Assembly: GCF_014397025.1 (NCBI RefSeq)
Contig: NZ_JACJUO010000003.1
Coordinates: 462,501 to 526,500 of the forward strand
DNA from: Ochrobactrum sp. Marseille-Q0166
Lineage (GTDB): Bacteria; Pseudomonadota; Alphaproteobacteria; Rhizobiales; Rhizobiaceae
DNA length: 64,000 nucleotides
Direction: 5' to 3'
Below the pieces are notes generated by a model that ran no database searches, was not told the origin of the DNA, and was given only the letters and a program-made list of their open reading frames with translations. How positions within the stretch are numbered: position 1 is the first letter of the stretch; the number at the start of each line of letters is the position of its first letter. The translations under genes and the position numbers were made by a program. Below are positions 27,327 to 35,684 of the stretch, one piece after another.

Positions 27327-29092
27327 GCCGGGACGACGATTTCCGCGTGCGGCCTGGCCGCATCCGCTCCAGCAAGGCCCAGCGGGCAAGGCCGTTTGTC
27401 GCGCAGGCGCTTGCCGCCGCGCAGAAGGCCGGCGGGTATGTCTCCCGTTCCGGCAAGATCACGTCCGGTAAGGGTCGTGGACCGAGCTTCGCTCGCGGCC
27501 GCGTGGCAAGCGCGCGCGCCAATCGTCTCATCACTAACCGCACCCGTTTCTGCACGGTAAAGGCGCGCATTGTCCGCAACAAGGGCGACCGTGGCCCGCT
27601 TGCCCGTCACCTCAACTATCTTCGCCGTGATGGCGTCACCCGCGCCGCGAACGAAGTGAGCAATGGGGAGCAACACGAAAAAGCCCGCATGTTCGGTCCC
27701 GAAACCGACAATGCCGACGCAAAGGAATTTGCCGATCAGTGCAAGGACGATCGGCATCATTTCCGGTTCATCGTCTCGCCGGAAGATGCCGCCGATATGG
27801 AAGACCTGAAGCGGTTCACCCGCGAGCTGATGGCGCAGGCGGAAAAGGATCTCGGCACGAAACTCGAATGGGTGGGCGTCGATCACTGGAACACCGACAA
27901 TCCCCATGTGCATGTCATCGTGCGCGGCCGCGCCGACGACGGGCAAGACCTCGTGATAGACCGCGATTATATCAAGAGCGGATTGCGCGACCGGGCGCAG
28001 GATCTCGTGACGCTGGAATTGGGACCGCGCACCGAATTGGACATACGCCGTTCGTTGGAACGACAGATAGAGGCCGACCGCTGGACACAGCTTGATCGTC
28101 AGCTTCTCCGTGACGCCAACGAGCAGGGCATCATCGACGTTGCTCCGTCTCCGGATAAGCAGCCCGACGAATATTCCATCCAGAAGATCGGCCGGCTTCG
28201 TCACCTCGAACATCTCGGCCTGGCTGAAAACGTCGGTCCCGGCCAATGGGTCGTATCCGGCGAGGCCGAAGCCACCTTGCGCGAGCTTGGGCTACGCGGC
28301 GACATCATCAAGCGGATGCACCGCGCCTTGACGGAGCAGGGCATCGAGCGCGGCGCTGCCGATTACGTGCTGTCCGGCGAGGCGCATGGCGAGCCGGTCA
28401 TTGGCCGGCTGGTCGAGCGTGGCTTGGACGACGAGTTGCGCGGCACGGCCTTCGCGGTGGTCGACGGCGTGGACGGCCACATTCACCATATCCGCCTTCC
28501 CGATATTGAAGCCGCCGGGGACAGCGCGCCGGGTTCCATTGTCGAACTGCGCTCTTTCGAGGATGCCCGTGGCGAGCGCCGCGTCGCGCTGGCCGTTCGT
28601 TCCGATCTCTCCCTTGAGGCGCAAGCCACGGCCGACGGCGCCACATGGCTCGACCGCCAGCTTGTCGCCCGCGTTTCCGTCGATCTCGGCGGCGGCTTCG
28701 GACTGGAGGTGAGCCAGGCGATGGAGGCGAGGGCCGAACATCTGATCGAAGAGAGGCTGGCACGGCGCGAGGGCGAGCGGGTTATCTTCGCCCGCAATCT
28801 TCTCGGCACGCTCCGCGAACGTGAACTGGACGCACTCGGCGAAAAGCTCTCTCAAGAAATGAACATGCCGTTCCGCGAAGCGGCCGCCGGGGAATATGTC
28901 GCCGGCACCTACAGCCGGCGTTTCACCCTGGCATCCGGCCGCTTCGCGATGGTCGATGATGGTCTCGGCTTCAGCCTCGTGCCGTGGACGCCTTCCGTGG
29001 AGAAGCATATCGGCCAGCACATATCCGGCGTGGGCCGCGCCGACGGCGGCGTTGACTGGAGCTTTGGCCGCAAGCGTGGGCTTGGCTTGTGA
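27323..29092 (+). CDS. Relaxase with DUF3363 domain (VirD2/TraA-like)
   Basis: A 589-aa mobilisation relaxase. The N-terminus is basic; the nuclease domain spans about residues 75-215, with LARHLNYLRRDG, DRHHFRFIVSPEDA, GVDHWNTDNPHVHVIVRG (metal-binding His 195 and 197 of the HxH motif) and DYIKSGLRDRAQDLVTLELGPRT. The C-terminal half is DUF3363, standard for relaxases of alphaproteobacterial ICEs. It nicks oriT and leads the DNA through the TraG channel. The start is the ATG overlapping the preceding small ORF. Confidence 0.92.
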   Translation: MSRDDDFRVRPGRIRSSKAQRARPFVAQALAAAQKAGGYVSRSGKITSGKGRGPSFARGRVASARANRLITNRTRFCTVKARIVRNKGDRGPLARHLNYLRRDGVTRAANEVSNGEQHEKARMFGPETDNADAKEFADQCKDDRHHFRFIVSPEDAADMEDLKRFTRELMAQAEKDLGTKLEWVGVDHWNTDNPHVHVIVRGRADDGQDLVIDRDYIKSGLRDRAQDLVTLELGPRTELDIRRSLERQIEADRWTQLDRQLLRDANEQGIIDVAPSPDKQPDEYSIQKIGRLRHLEHLGLAENVGPGQWVVSGEAEATLRELGLRGDIIKRMHRALTEQGIERGAADYVLSGEAHGEPVIGRLVERGLDDELRGTAFAVVDGVDGHIHHIRLPDIEAAGDSAPGSIVELRSFEDARGERRVALAVRSDLSLEAQATADGATWLDRQLVARVSVDLGGGFGLEVSQAMEARAEHLIEERLARREGERVIFARNLLGTLRERELDALGEKLSQEMNMPFREAAAGEYVAGTYSRRFTLASGRFAMVDDGLGFSLVPWTPSVEKHIGQHISGVGRADGGVDWSFGRKRGLGL

Positions 29093-29182
29093 CGCACATT
29101 CAGCCGCCGGATTATGCGTGCGGTTTGGTGTCGCCTCTGGAAATGATGTATTCAGGGCCGAGCCGTCAGACGGAGGTGGCCG

Positions 29183-29497
29183 ATGAAAACCACAATGCTT
29201 TCCAGCGCTGAATTGCGCCGTAACATTGCGAAGGCGAAGAAGGCTGCCGTGAATGGCCCGATCATTGTCACGGACCGGGGCAAGCCGTCCCATGTGCTCC
29301 TGACCTATGATGAGTTCGAGAAATTGACGGGTGAACGCCGCAGCCTTGCGGTGGCTCTCGCCATGCCCGGTTTGTCGGACATTGAATTTGATCCGCCGCG
29401 GTTTGCCGATCTACTCCTGGCCTTTCCGGGCGAACCGGGAGACATTCCCGAACGGCGGCGCAAGCCGGCCCGCGCACTGGGTAAAAACGGCCTTTGA
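29183..29497 (+). CDS. Phd/YefM-type antitoxin, apparently orphan
   Basis: A 104-aa antitoxin: MKTTMLSSAELRRNIAKAKKAAVNGPIIVTDRGKPSHVLLTYDEF is the classic Phd/YefM N-terminal DNA-binding fold. Residues 70-104 are an extended toxin-binding tail with DIEFDPPR. GGAGGTGG precedes the ATG. Such antitoxins normally pair with a PIN-domain toxin immediately downstream, but the next 135 bases contain no recognisable toxin and then an unrelated gene begins. Confidence 0.85.
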   Translation: MKTTMLSSAELRRNIAKAKKAAVNGPIIVTDRGKPSHVLLTYDEFEKLTGERRSLAVALAMPGLSDIEFDPPRFADLLLAFPGEPGDIPERRRKPARALGKNGL

Positions 29498-29632
29498 ACT
29501 ATCGTGACTGTTTTGGCCTTGCGTGCTGTTCGCCCGCTTCGCGTCCCAAATCGATGGTCAGTTGCAAATCCCACCATTCACACCATATGGCATTATCGCG
29601 AGGCCGCTTTCGCAACTCTCGAAGGAACTATT

Positions 29633-30688
29633 ATGAAACTTGATTCCTTAAAGCGTTTATTGCCGGGGGATGTAGCTCCACCATTGATGCTTTCCAGTAA
29701 CTTGATGAAGAATGAGCGGGCTTCCGCGATTGAGTTCAACGAAATCAGCCTCGTTGTGTTGTGGAATGCGGGATGCAGCGGCTGCCTGCCAGCGATTGCT
29801 AAGTATTCGAAAGGGGCAAAGGGATTTGGAGTTTCAACTTACGGGGTGGCTATCATGGTGCGCGACCTCCAAAGAACAATGGAGATGGCTGGGCAGACAC
29901 CGACTGACGCTATTCTTGTCCATGAGAAAATCGATTCAGGTCAAAAAGGATTGCACAGGGGGCAAGTGACGCGCGATTGGTTCGAGGCGAGCGGACAAAG
30001 CAGCGTACCAGCTTCATTTGTCGTCGATTCGGAAGGCAAAATCCTATGGATGGGGCCTCTGGATGACACTATCATGGATGTTTTGAAAGGTGTTTTCGAA
30101 GGATCGTGGGACGTTAATGCAGCTCGGCAGCGCTGGACAGAAGAGGTTTCGGAAAGCGACGTTGCCCATTTGATTATCCGCCGAAAGATCACTGATGCCC
30201 TGGTCGAAAACAATCTAGAGCGGGCGAAAATATTGATTTGCGAAGCTGAACGCGAGCGGCCGGAATTGGTGAACGATAAGGAGTTTATTCAAAATAAGTT
30301 GATTCTCCTCGCATCAATCCCCGAAGAAATCGACGTTGCCGTCGAATACTATAAAAGCTGCGTTACCAGATTCTCTGACGATCCATTGCACATTCTAAGT
30401 CTTACCGACTATGTTTTAGCGAAAGAGGTTCCAGTCAGCGGGATTTCGGACTTCATTAACATGGCTCTGGAGAGAATAGAGGCGCAATTGAAGTTTTCCG
30501 AAATTAGCCCCTTTTTCCCGATACGCTTCCATTTCACACGGGCTCGATTTTTTGATCGTGTTGGCGATCGAAATGGCTTTCAGAGGGAGCTGGAATCCCT
30601 TCAATCCCTGGCTGCGGACGGAAGTCGCTCCAGAGAACTCAACATGATGATCGAAAAAGAGATTGAGAATTTGCGTGCTGGGCGCTGA
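29633..30688 (+). CDS. Thioredoxin-fold protein with helical C-terminal domain
   Basis: A 351-aa protein. The N-terminal 170 residues are a TlpA-like thioredoxin fold: GDVAPPLML, VVLWNAGCSGCLPAIAKY (redox CSGC, Cys 48 and 51), SVPASFVVDSEGKILWMGP. The remainder is helical and TPR-like (ALVENNLERAKILICEAERE, INMALERIEAQL). No signal peptide, so it is cytoplasmic, unlike usual TlpA proteins. Lower GC than the neighbours marks it as cargo inserted between antitoxin and coupling protein genes. Confidence 0.75.
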   Translation: MKLDSLKRLLPGDVAPPLMLSSNLMKNERASAIEFNEISLVVLWNAGCSGCLPAIAKYSKGAKGFGVSTYGVAIMVRDLQRTMEMAGQTPTDAILVHEKIDSGQKGLHRGQVTRDWFEASGQSSVPASFVVDSEGKILWMGPLDDTIMDVLKGVFEGSWDVNAARQRWTEEVSESDVAHLIIRRKITDALVENNLERAKILICEAERERPELVNDKEFIQNKLILLASIPEEIDVAVEYYKSCVTRFSDDPLHILSLTDYVLAKEVPVSGISDFINMALERIEAQLKFSEISPFFPIRFHFTRARFFDRVGDRNGFQRELESLQSLAADGSRSRELNMMIEKEIENLRAGR

Positions 30689-30981
30689 ACGAGAGAAGCT
30701 ATTGCGCCCACTCGTTACCATAATGCACGCTCCTCCTCTCTTGAAATGCGTGTATCCTGCTGACAGACCCACCATCGTTGGCCCGTGAAGGCTATGGGCT
30801 TTAGAGCGTCATTCCGCCCCCCCAGCTGAAACCGACTTCATCCAAATGGCACGCCGCAACGTGCAAGTATTTTTTCTACGGCTTTCGCCAGCCTACGATA
30901 CACGCGATCAATGGCGTTGAAATCATTTTGGAAATTCCTTTTCCCTGAACATCAAACCATGTTCGGAAGGGAGTTTCCGTC

Positions 30982-32988
30982 TTGTCGGCTACTCGTGTGC
31001 TTTGGGGGCAAATCACCGTTGTTCTGCTGATCGTGTTCATTGCGACCTGGAGCGCAACACAATGGACGGCATGGCGGCTTGGCTTTCAGCCGGAGCTTGG
31101 CTCGCCCTGGTTCGAGCTTGCAGGCCAGCCCATCTATCCACCGCCTGCCCTGTTCTGGTGGTGGTATTTCTACGATGCCTATGCGCCGACCGTCTTTCTC
31201 GAAGGCGGAGCCATAGCCGCATCGGGCGGCCTGATCGCGATTGCTGTCGCCATCTTCATGTCGATCTGGCGGGCGCGGGAGGCCAAGGACGTCAAGACAT
31301 TCGGCTCTGCCCGCTGGGCCGAGCGTGAGGAAGTCGAAAAGGCTGGCCTGCTTGGTGCCGACGGCGTGCTGCTTGGCCGTTACGGGAGCGAATATCTCCG
31401 GCATGATGGTGCGGAGCATACACTTTGCTTTGCCCCCACCCGATCCGGCAAGGGGATTGGTCTTGTTGTGCCCACGTTGTTGACATGGCCGGGATCGGCC
31501 ATTGTCCATGACATCAAGGGCGAGAATTGGGAACTGACGTCCGGCTTCCGGGCAAGGCATGGCCGCGTGCTGCTGTTCGATCCCACCAATTCGGCTTCTT
31601 CCGCCTACAATCCTCTGCTGGAGGTGCGCAAGGGAGAATGGGAAGTCAGGGACGTTCAGAATGTCGCGGATGTGCTCGTTGATCCGGAAGGCTCGCTGGA
31701 AAAGCGGAACCATTGGGAAAAGACCAGCCATTCGCTTCTTGTCGGCGCGATCCTGCACGTTCTCTATGCCGAGCAGGATAAGACGCTGGCGGGCGTCGCT
31801 GCCTTCCTCTCCGATCCGCGCCGCCCGATCGAATCTACGCTGTCCGCCATGATGACCAAGCCGCACCTTGGCGAGAAGGGACCGCACCCGGTTGTCGCCA
31901 GCGCCGCCCGCGAGCTGCTGAACAAATCCGACAACGAGCGCTCCGGCGTCTTGAGCACCGCTATGAGCTTTCTTGGGCTGTATCGAGATCCGGTCGTCGC
32001 GACAGTAACCAGCCGCTGCGCCTGGCGCATTGCCGATCTTGTCAGCGAGGAGCGGCCGACAACGCTCTATCTGGTCGTGCCGCCGTCCGACATTTCCCGC
32101 ACCAAGCCGCTCGTGCGCCTTGTCCTCAACCAGATCGGTCGACGCTTGACGGAAGACCTGCATGCGAAGGATCGTCGCCACCGGCTGCTGATGATGCTCG
32201 ATGAGTTTCCGGCGCTCGGCAGGCTCGACTTCTTCGAGAGTGCGCTTGCCTTCATGGCCGGTTATCAGATCAAGGCGTTCCTGATCGCGCAATCACTGAA
32301 CCAGATCGAGAAGGCTTATGGCGCGAACAATTCCATCCTCGACAATTGCCATGTCAGGGTAAGCTTCGCCACGAATGACGAACGTACTGCCAAGCGCGTA
32401 TCGGACTCGCTCGGCACAGCGACCGAAATGCGCGCCATGCAGAACTATGCCGGACACCGCCTTGCGCCTTGGCTCTCGCACCTGATGGTTTCGCGATCCG
32501 AGACTGCACGGCCGTTGCTCACGCCGGGCGAGATCATGCAGCTTCCGCCCGATGACGAGATTGTCATGGTCGCGGGCATACCGCCAATCCGCACGAAGAA
32601 GGCGCGATATTTTAACGATGTCCGGTTGATGGAACGCGTGCTTCCAGTCCCAACCAGCCCGAACGCCGGATATGTGCCGAAGGCAAATGACTGGTCGGCA
32701 TTGAAGCCGATCCCGACGCCGTCGATTGGCACGGCCAAGGACAAACCGGCAAAAGAGAAGGCGGACAAGCGGGACGACGATGATGCTAATGCCGGCCTGC
32801 GTCGTGAACCCGGCCTTGAGCCGCACAAGGACATAGCGTCGGAGCCGGAAAAGCCCTCTTTCAACGAGTTCGATCCCGACATGGATGTGCCGGAACGTGA
32901 TGCCGTCACCAATCGGGCACTTGCCCGCAATATGCGTCAGGTTGCACGGCAGATTTCGATGGACCCCGGCGACGGAATGGATTTGTGA
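30982..32988 (+). CDS. traG: Type IV coupling protein TraG/VirD4
   Basis: A 668-aa coupling ATPase that brings the relaxase-DNA complex to the mating channel. Two N-terminal membrane helices (about residues 8-25 and 76-95) are followed by KTFGSARWA, Walker A APTRSGKGIGLVVP (about 151-164), AIVHDIKGENWELT, Walker B RLLMMLDEFPALG and the arginine-rich FATNDERTAKRVSDSLG. A TTG start with GGAAGGGA upstream is used. The last 110 residues are a charged tail. The 293-bp gap before it has no other gene. Confidence 0.95.
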   Translation: MSATRVLWGQITVVLLIVFIATWSATQWTAWRLGFQPELGSPWFELAGQPIYPPPALFWWWYFYDAYAPTVFLEGGAIAASGGLIAIAVAIFMSIWRAREAKDVKTFGSARWAEREEVEKAGLLGADGVLLGRYGSEYLRHDGAEHTLCFAPTRSGKGIGLVVPTLLTWPGSAIVHDIKGENWELTSGFRARHGRVLLFDPTNSASSAYNPLLEVRKGEWEVRDVQNVADVLVDPEGSLEKRNHWEKTSHSLLVGAILHVLYAEQDKTLAGVAAFLSDPRRPIESTLSAMMTKPHLGEKGPHPVVASAARELLNKSDNERSGVLSTAMSFLGLYRDPVVATVTSRCAWRIADLVSEERPTTLYLVVPPSDISRTKPLVRLVLNQIGRRLTEDLHAKDRRHRLLMMLDEFPALGRLDFFESALAFMAGYQIKAFLIAQSLNQIEKAYGANNSILDNCHVRVSFATNDERTAKRVSDSLGTATEMRAMQNYAGHRLAPWLSHLMVSRSETARPLLTPGEIMQLPPDDEIVMVAGIPPIRTKKARYFNDVRLMERVLPVPTSPNAGYVPKANDWSALKPIPTPSIGTAKDKPAKEKADKRDDDDANAGLRREPGLEPHKDIASEPEKPSFNEFDPDMDVPERDAVTNRALARNMRQVARQISMDPGDGMDL

Positions 32989-32991
32989 ACC

Positions 32992-33411
32992 ATGCCATCG
33001 CGTCCTGAAAAGAAGCAGCGCCTTTCCGTCTATCTCGATCCAGGTCTGAAGCGCCGTCTTACGGATTTCGCGGAGCGGCGGGGGCAATCGGATTCCTTGA
33101 TTGCCGAAGCGGCCATTGCGTCGTTTCTGTCTCCCGATGCTGATGAACGGAAGGAGGCAGCCATCGGCAAACGGCTTGACCGGATCGACCGCAGCATTCA
33201 GCGGCTCGAACGGGACGTTGGTATCGTCAACGAAGCTTTTGCCCTGTTCATTCGCTTCTGGCTGACTTCAACGGCATCGCTTCCGGATACGGTCCAAGCC
33301 GCAGCCCGTGCCAAGGGTGGTGAGCGCTATGATAAATTCCTTGTAGCGCTCGGTCGCAGACTCGCCAACGGGCCGAGGCTTAGGCAGGAAGTGCCGGAAG
33401 AAAGAAGTTGA
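32992..33411 (+). CDS. Ribbon-helix-helix (CopG-like) protein
   Basis: A 139-aa protein with an N-terminal ribbon-helix-helix (KKQRLSVYLDPGLKRRLTDFAERRGQSDSLIAEAAIASFL) and a helical C-terminal part. It begins 3 nt after traG and is probably translationally coupled. In related ICEs this CopG-like gene lies between traG and trbB and may regulate the trb operon. Here no trb gene follows. Confidence 0.9.
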   Translation: MPSRPEKKQRLSVYLDPGLKRRLTDFAERRGQSDSLIAEAAIASFLSPDADERKEAAIGKRLDRIDRSIQRLERDVGIVNEAFALFIRFWLTSTASLPDTVQAAARAKGGERYDKFLVALGRRLANGPRLRQEVPEERS

Positions 33412-34028
33412 TCGTGGGTGCAGGCCGTGCTGAGCGCTTTTGTCAACCATTCAGACAGTGCCTAGCGGTAGCCGTGGCATATGGATATGAGAGCAATTCG
33501 AGCGGTTCAGTTTGACTCGTAGCCGCGCGAATTGCTTGCTTGTATTGTTGAACGCCGAATCTCCCAAGAAGGTCTAAGCATCGCGGTCGGCGGAAACATG
33601 CATACAGAATGTGACATCCAATGTGCGGCCCTTTGGTTTGTGACCCTATCATACGTCTATGTGGTTTCCTGCCGCCGATCACACCGCGATTCATGAGATT
33701 CTGAAATCATTATTGACCTCAACGATAGTTGAGGAACTATACAGTCGCGAGGAGCAGCTCGCTCTTTTTCTGAAGCGTCCGCAGGGCATGATCAAAAGGA
33801 CATGGATGGCCTTTCCCGGCCTCAGAACATCGAAAAAAATTTGCGACGTGATCGCATATCCGGCAACACCGGAACTGATTGAACGAATCACTCAAAAGGG
33901 GCGCAACCACAGCAGTTTCTAGGAAATGATTATGTTGTGGAACCTTACACTTCCTTAAGATGCTGAAGTTCAATGCTTCTTCTTCGTCGAATGTGCCATT
34001 GCCCCAACGAGATAGAGAGACGGTGAGA
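33412..34028. other. Gap after the transfer genes, one weak small ORF
   Basis: This 617-bp stretch marks the end of the conjugation block. The only frame of note is 33659-33922 (87 aa, plus; IHEILKSLLTSTIVEELYS...RTWMAFPGLRTSKKICDVI), with no clear ribosome binding site and no recognised family. No trb homology, insertion-sequence end or tRNA fragment is visible. Confidence 0.5.
33659..33922 (+). CDS. Possible small hypothetical protein
   Basis: An 87-aa frame with a mildly protein-like composition (EELYSREEQLALFLKRPQG, RTWMAFPGLRTSKKICDVIAYP). The start at 33659 lacks a Shine-Dalgarno sequence and no family is recognised. It is listed because it is the only plausible frame in this gap. Confidence 0.3.
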   Translation: MWFPAADHTAIHEILKSLLTSTIVEELYSREEQLALFLKRPQGMIKRTWMAFPGLRTSKKICDVIAYPATPELIERITQKGRNHSSF

Positions 34029-34649
34029 ATGGCTGAAGATCGTAGCATTACTATAACCTATGCGCCGAACGTGGATCAGATACCGGACTATGTTCTGGGC
34101 TTTGAACATCAGGCCTATCAAAATTACCGGATGATGTTCGACCGGTCGTGGGATCGGCATTTCTGGTGGATCAGAACGAACCTTTCCTTTTGGTCCGCGG
34201 TTGTTGCCGGCCTCATTTGTTCTGTAACGTTGGCATTTATTCCCGGGGCACGGGCCAGCCTTGATTATTGGATTCTAGCGCCTGCGCCTCTTGTCGCAAT
34301 TGCTGTATGGCTTGTCCTGTGGATCGGCTCGAAAAAGTCAAATCGCGAATATAGTGAAACCATAGCGCACTGGAATATCGAACAGGAGCTTGCCTTCTCT
34401 CCTCACTTCCATGTCAAAATTGGACCAACGGGCTTCAGACAGGCCACACGAATCTATACGATCGAACTGAGTTGGGCGATGTATCATCATGCAATCTTGC
34501 AGTCAGACAATCTGATCCTGGTTTTTCAAGGCACTGTCGCAGTAATTCCAAACAAAGCGCTACCGACAGCTCCCCAGGATATTGTCAATCATATCCATTT
34601 ATGGTCGTCGGCCCAGCAAAACGAAATAAGGCCGTTAGCGTCTCTATGA
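34029..34649 (+). CDS. YcxB-like membrane protein
   Basis: A 206-aa protein starting MAEDRSITITYAPNVD. It has a short soluble part, two transmembrane helices (FWSAVVAGLICSVTLAFIPG and YWILAPAPLVAIAVWLVLWIG), then a beta domain (HVKIGPTGFRQATRIYTIELSWAMYHHAI, NLILVFQGTVAVIPNKALP). The order matches YcxB-like proteins, of unknown function. Upstream starts would add a Ser-rich leader and are less likely. Confidence 0.7.
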   Translation: MAEDRSITITYAPNVDQIPDYVLGFEHQAYQNYRMMFDRSWDRHFWWIRTNLSFWSAVVAGLICSVTLAFIPGARASLDYWILAPAPLVAIAVWLVLWIGSKKSNREYSETIAHWNIEQELAFSPHFHVKIGPTGFRQATRIYTIELSWAMYHHAILQSDNLILVFQGTVAVIPNKALPTAPQDIVNHIHLWSSAQQNEIRPLASL

Positions 34650-34929
34650 GAGTGGTCCTCGACTACGATTGTGACGTACTATCCTAAAGATGGACAAAAG
34701 GTCCATCAACCAGAAAAACGGTCTCCGACGTTCCTGATCGCAAATAACAGTTCCGTAAGTCTGGCCACGTCGGAATACAACGGCGTCGATCCCTATGGTC
34801 GTGAACTCATCGTTTTGATCTACAATGCCGCGGCCTCGGTGTGTCGTTGCTTACCATGGTCTCGCGGAGTTTTTTCGTTAGTTCATGTAAATGATTGAAA
34901 GTCGGGCGGTTCCTCTCAAAAGAAATCGA

Positions 34930-35622
34930 TCAACTGGGGAAAATCTCTTTCGGTCGGTCGGATTTCGCGGCGGTCAGCGACATGTTTGAGATCACCGATG
35001 CAATTTCCTGCACGCTTTGCTGTGTCAGTTGCACGCCTTGGATCCGCGTCAAAAAAGTTTGTTGAGCGACGATAAACGACAAAACCTGTCCGATTAGGGC
35101 GTGAGTTTTAATGATCGTTACCGGATCATCAGCTTGAGTATTATTCAATCGGGCAACCGTGGCGCTGATTGTCGTGTGTAATGGTTCGATGAACCCTTTG
35201 AAAAGTGTATTGAAATTCTCTGTCGGCTTGAGCTGCTCCCTGACAATCAGGGCGGTGCGGTCAATGGCACGGCCTGGCGACAAAATTATAAGAGTAAAGG
35301 CATGGATCAGGGATCGTAAGCTATTCTCGCATTCTTCTTCAGTCGTGTTACTGATTTCATTCGGCGACGACATCAATAGTCCAGTCTGCGCCAACCCTTC
35401 CGCAATTTCCCTGGTGATTTCATCAATCACAGCTCGATACACGCCTTCCTTGCCGCCAAAATGATAGGGTATGGCAGATTGATTGACACCGGCCGTTTCC
35501 GCCAGAACGCGTGTGCGCACACCCTCGACGCCAAACTCGGCAAACAAATGCAGCCCAGCCTCGATCAATCGCGCACGCGTGGCTTCAGAGGAGTTGGATG
35601 GAACCGTGTCGGATTTGTTCAT
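34930..35622 (-). CDS. TetR/AcrR family regulator
   Basis: A 230-aa regulator starting MNKSDTVPSNSSEATRARLIEAG. The helix-turn-helix is TRVLAETAGVNQSAIPYHFGGKEGVYRAV, and the C-terminal domain is of the CerR-like DUF1956 type. It lies downstream of the M24 peptidase-like gene on the same strand; a 29-bp palindrome 24 bp upstream of its start suggests autorepression. Confidence 0.88.
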   Translation of the reverse strand: MNKSDTVPSNSSEATRARLIEAGLHLFAEFGVEGVRTRVLAETAGVNQSAIPYHFGGKEGVYRAVIDEITREIAEGLAQTGLLMSSPNEISNTTEEECENSLRSLIHAFTLIILSPGRAIDRTALIVREQLKPTENFNTLFKGFIEPLHTTISATVARLNNTQADDPVTIIKTHALIGQVLSFIVAQQTFLTRIQGVQLTQQSVQEIASVISNMSLTAAKSDRPKEIFPS

Positions 35623-35646
35623 GGATAGTGATTTCAAGAGATTAAG

Positions 35647-35675
35647 GGCAGATAGTCGTAATACGACTATCTGCC
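35647..35675. promoter_or_regulatory. 29-bp perfect palindrome, candidate TetR operator
   Basis: GGCAGATAGTCGTA (35647-35660) and TACGACTATCTGCC (35662-35675) are exact complements around one A. On the minus strand a TTGACA (35683-35688) stands 17 bp before CGTATT inside the palindrome, so it would cover the -10 region of a promoter for the TetR gene. A terminator for the upstream peptidase gene is less likely because no T-run follows. Confidence 0.7.
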
Positions 35676-35684
35676 AGTGGTGTG

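Noticed and set aside
29498..29632. A truncated PIN toxin after the Phd antitoxin
   Set aside because: Translations of all three plus-strand frames showed none of the PIN acidic motifs or the typical C-terminal motif.
34671..34898. 75-aa plus-strand frame with a fragment (YNGVDPYG...LPW) faintly like the end of IS66 transposases
   Set aside because: Only a handful of residues agree, spacing differs, no IS ends or other transposase parts are nearby, so I do not call it a remnant.
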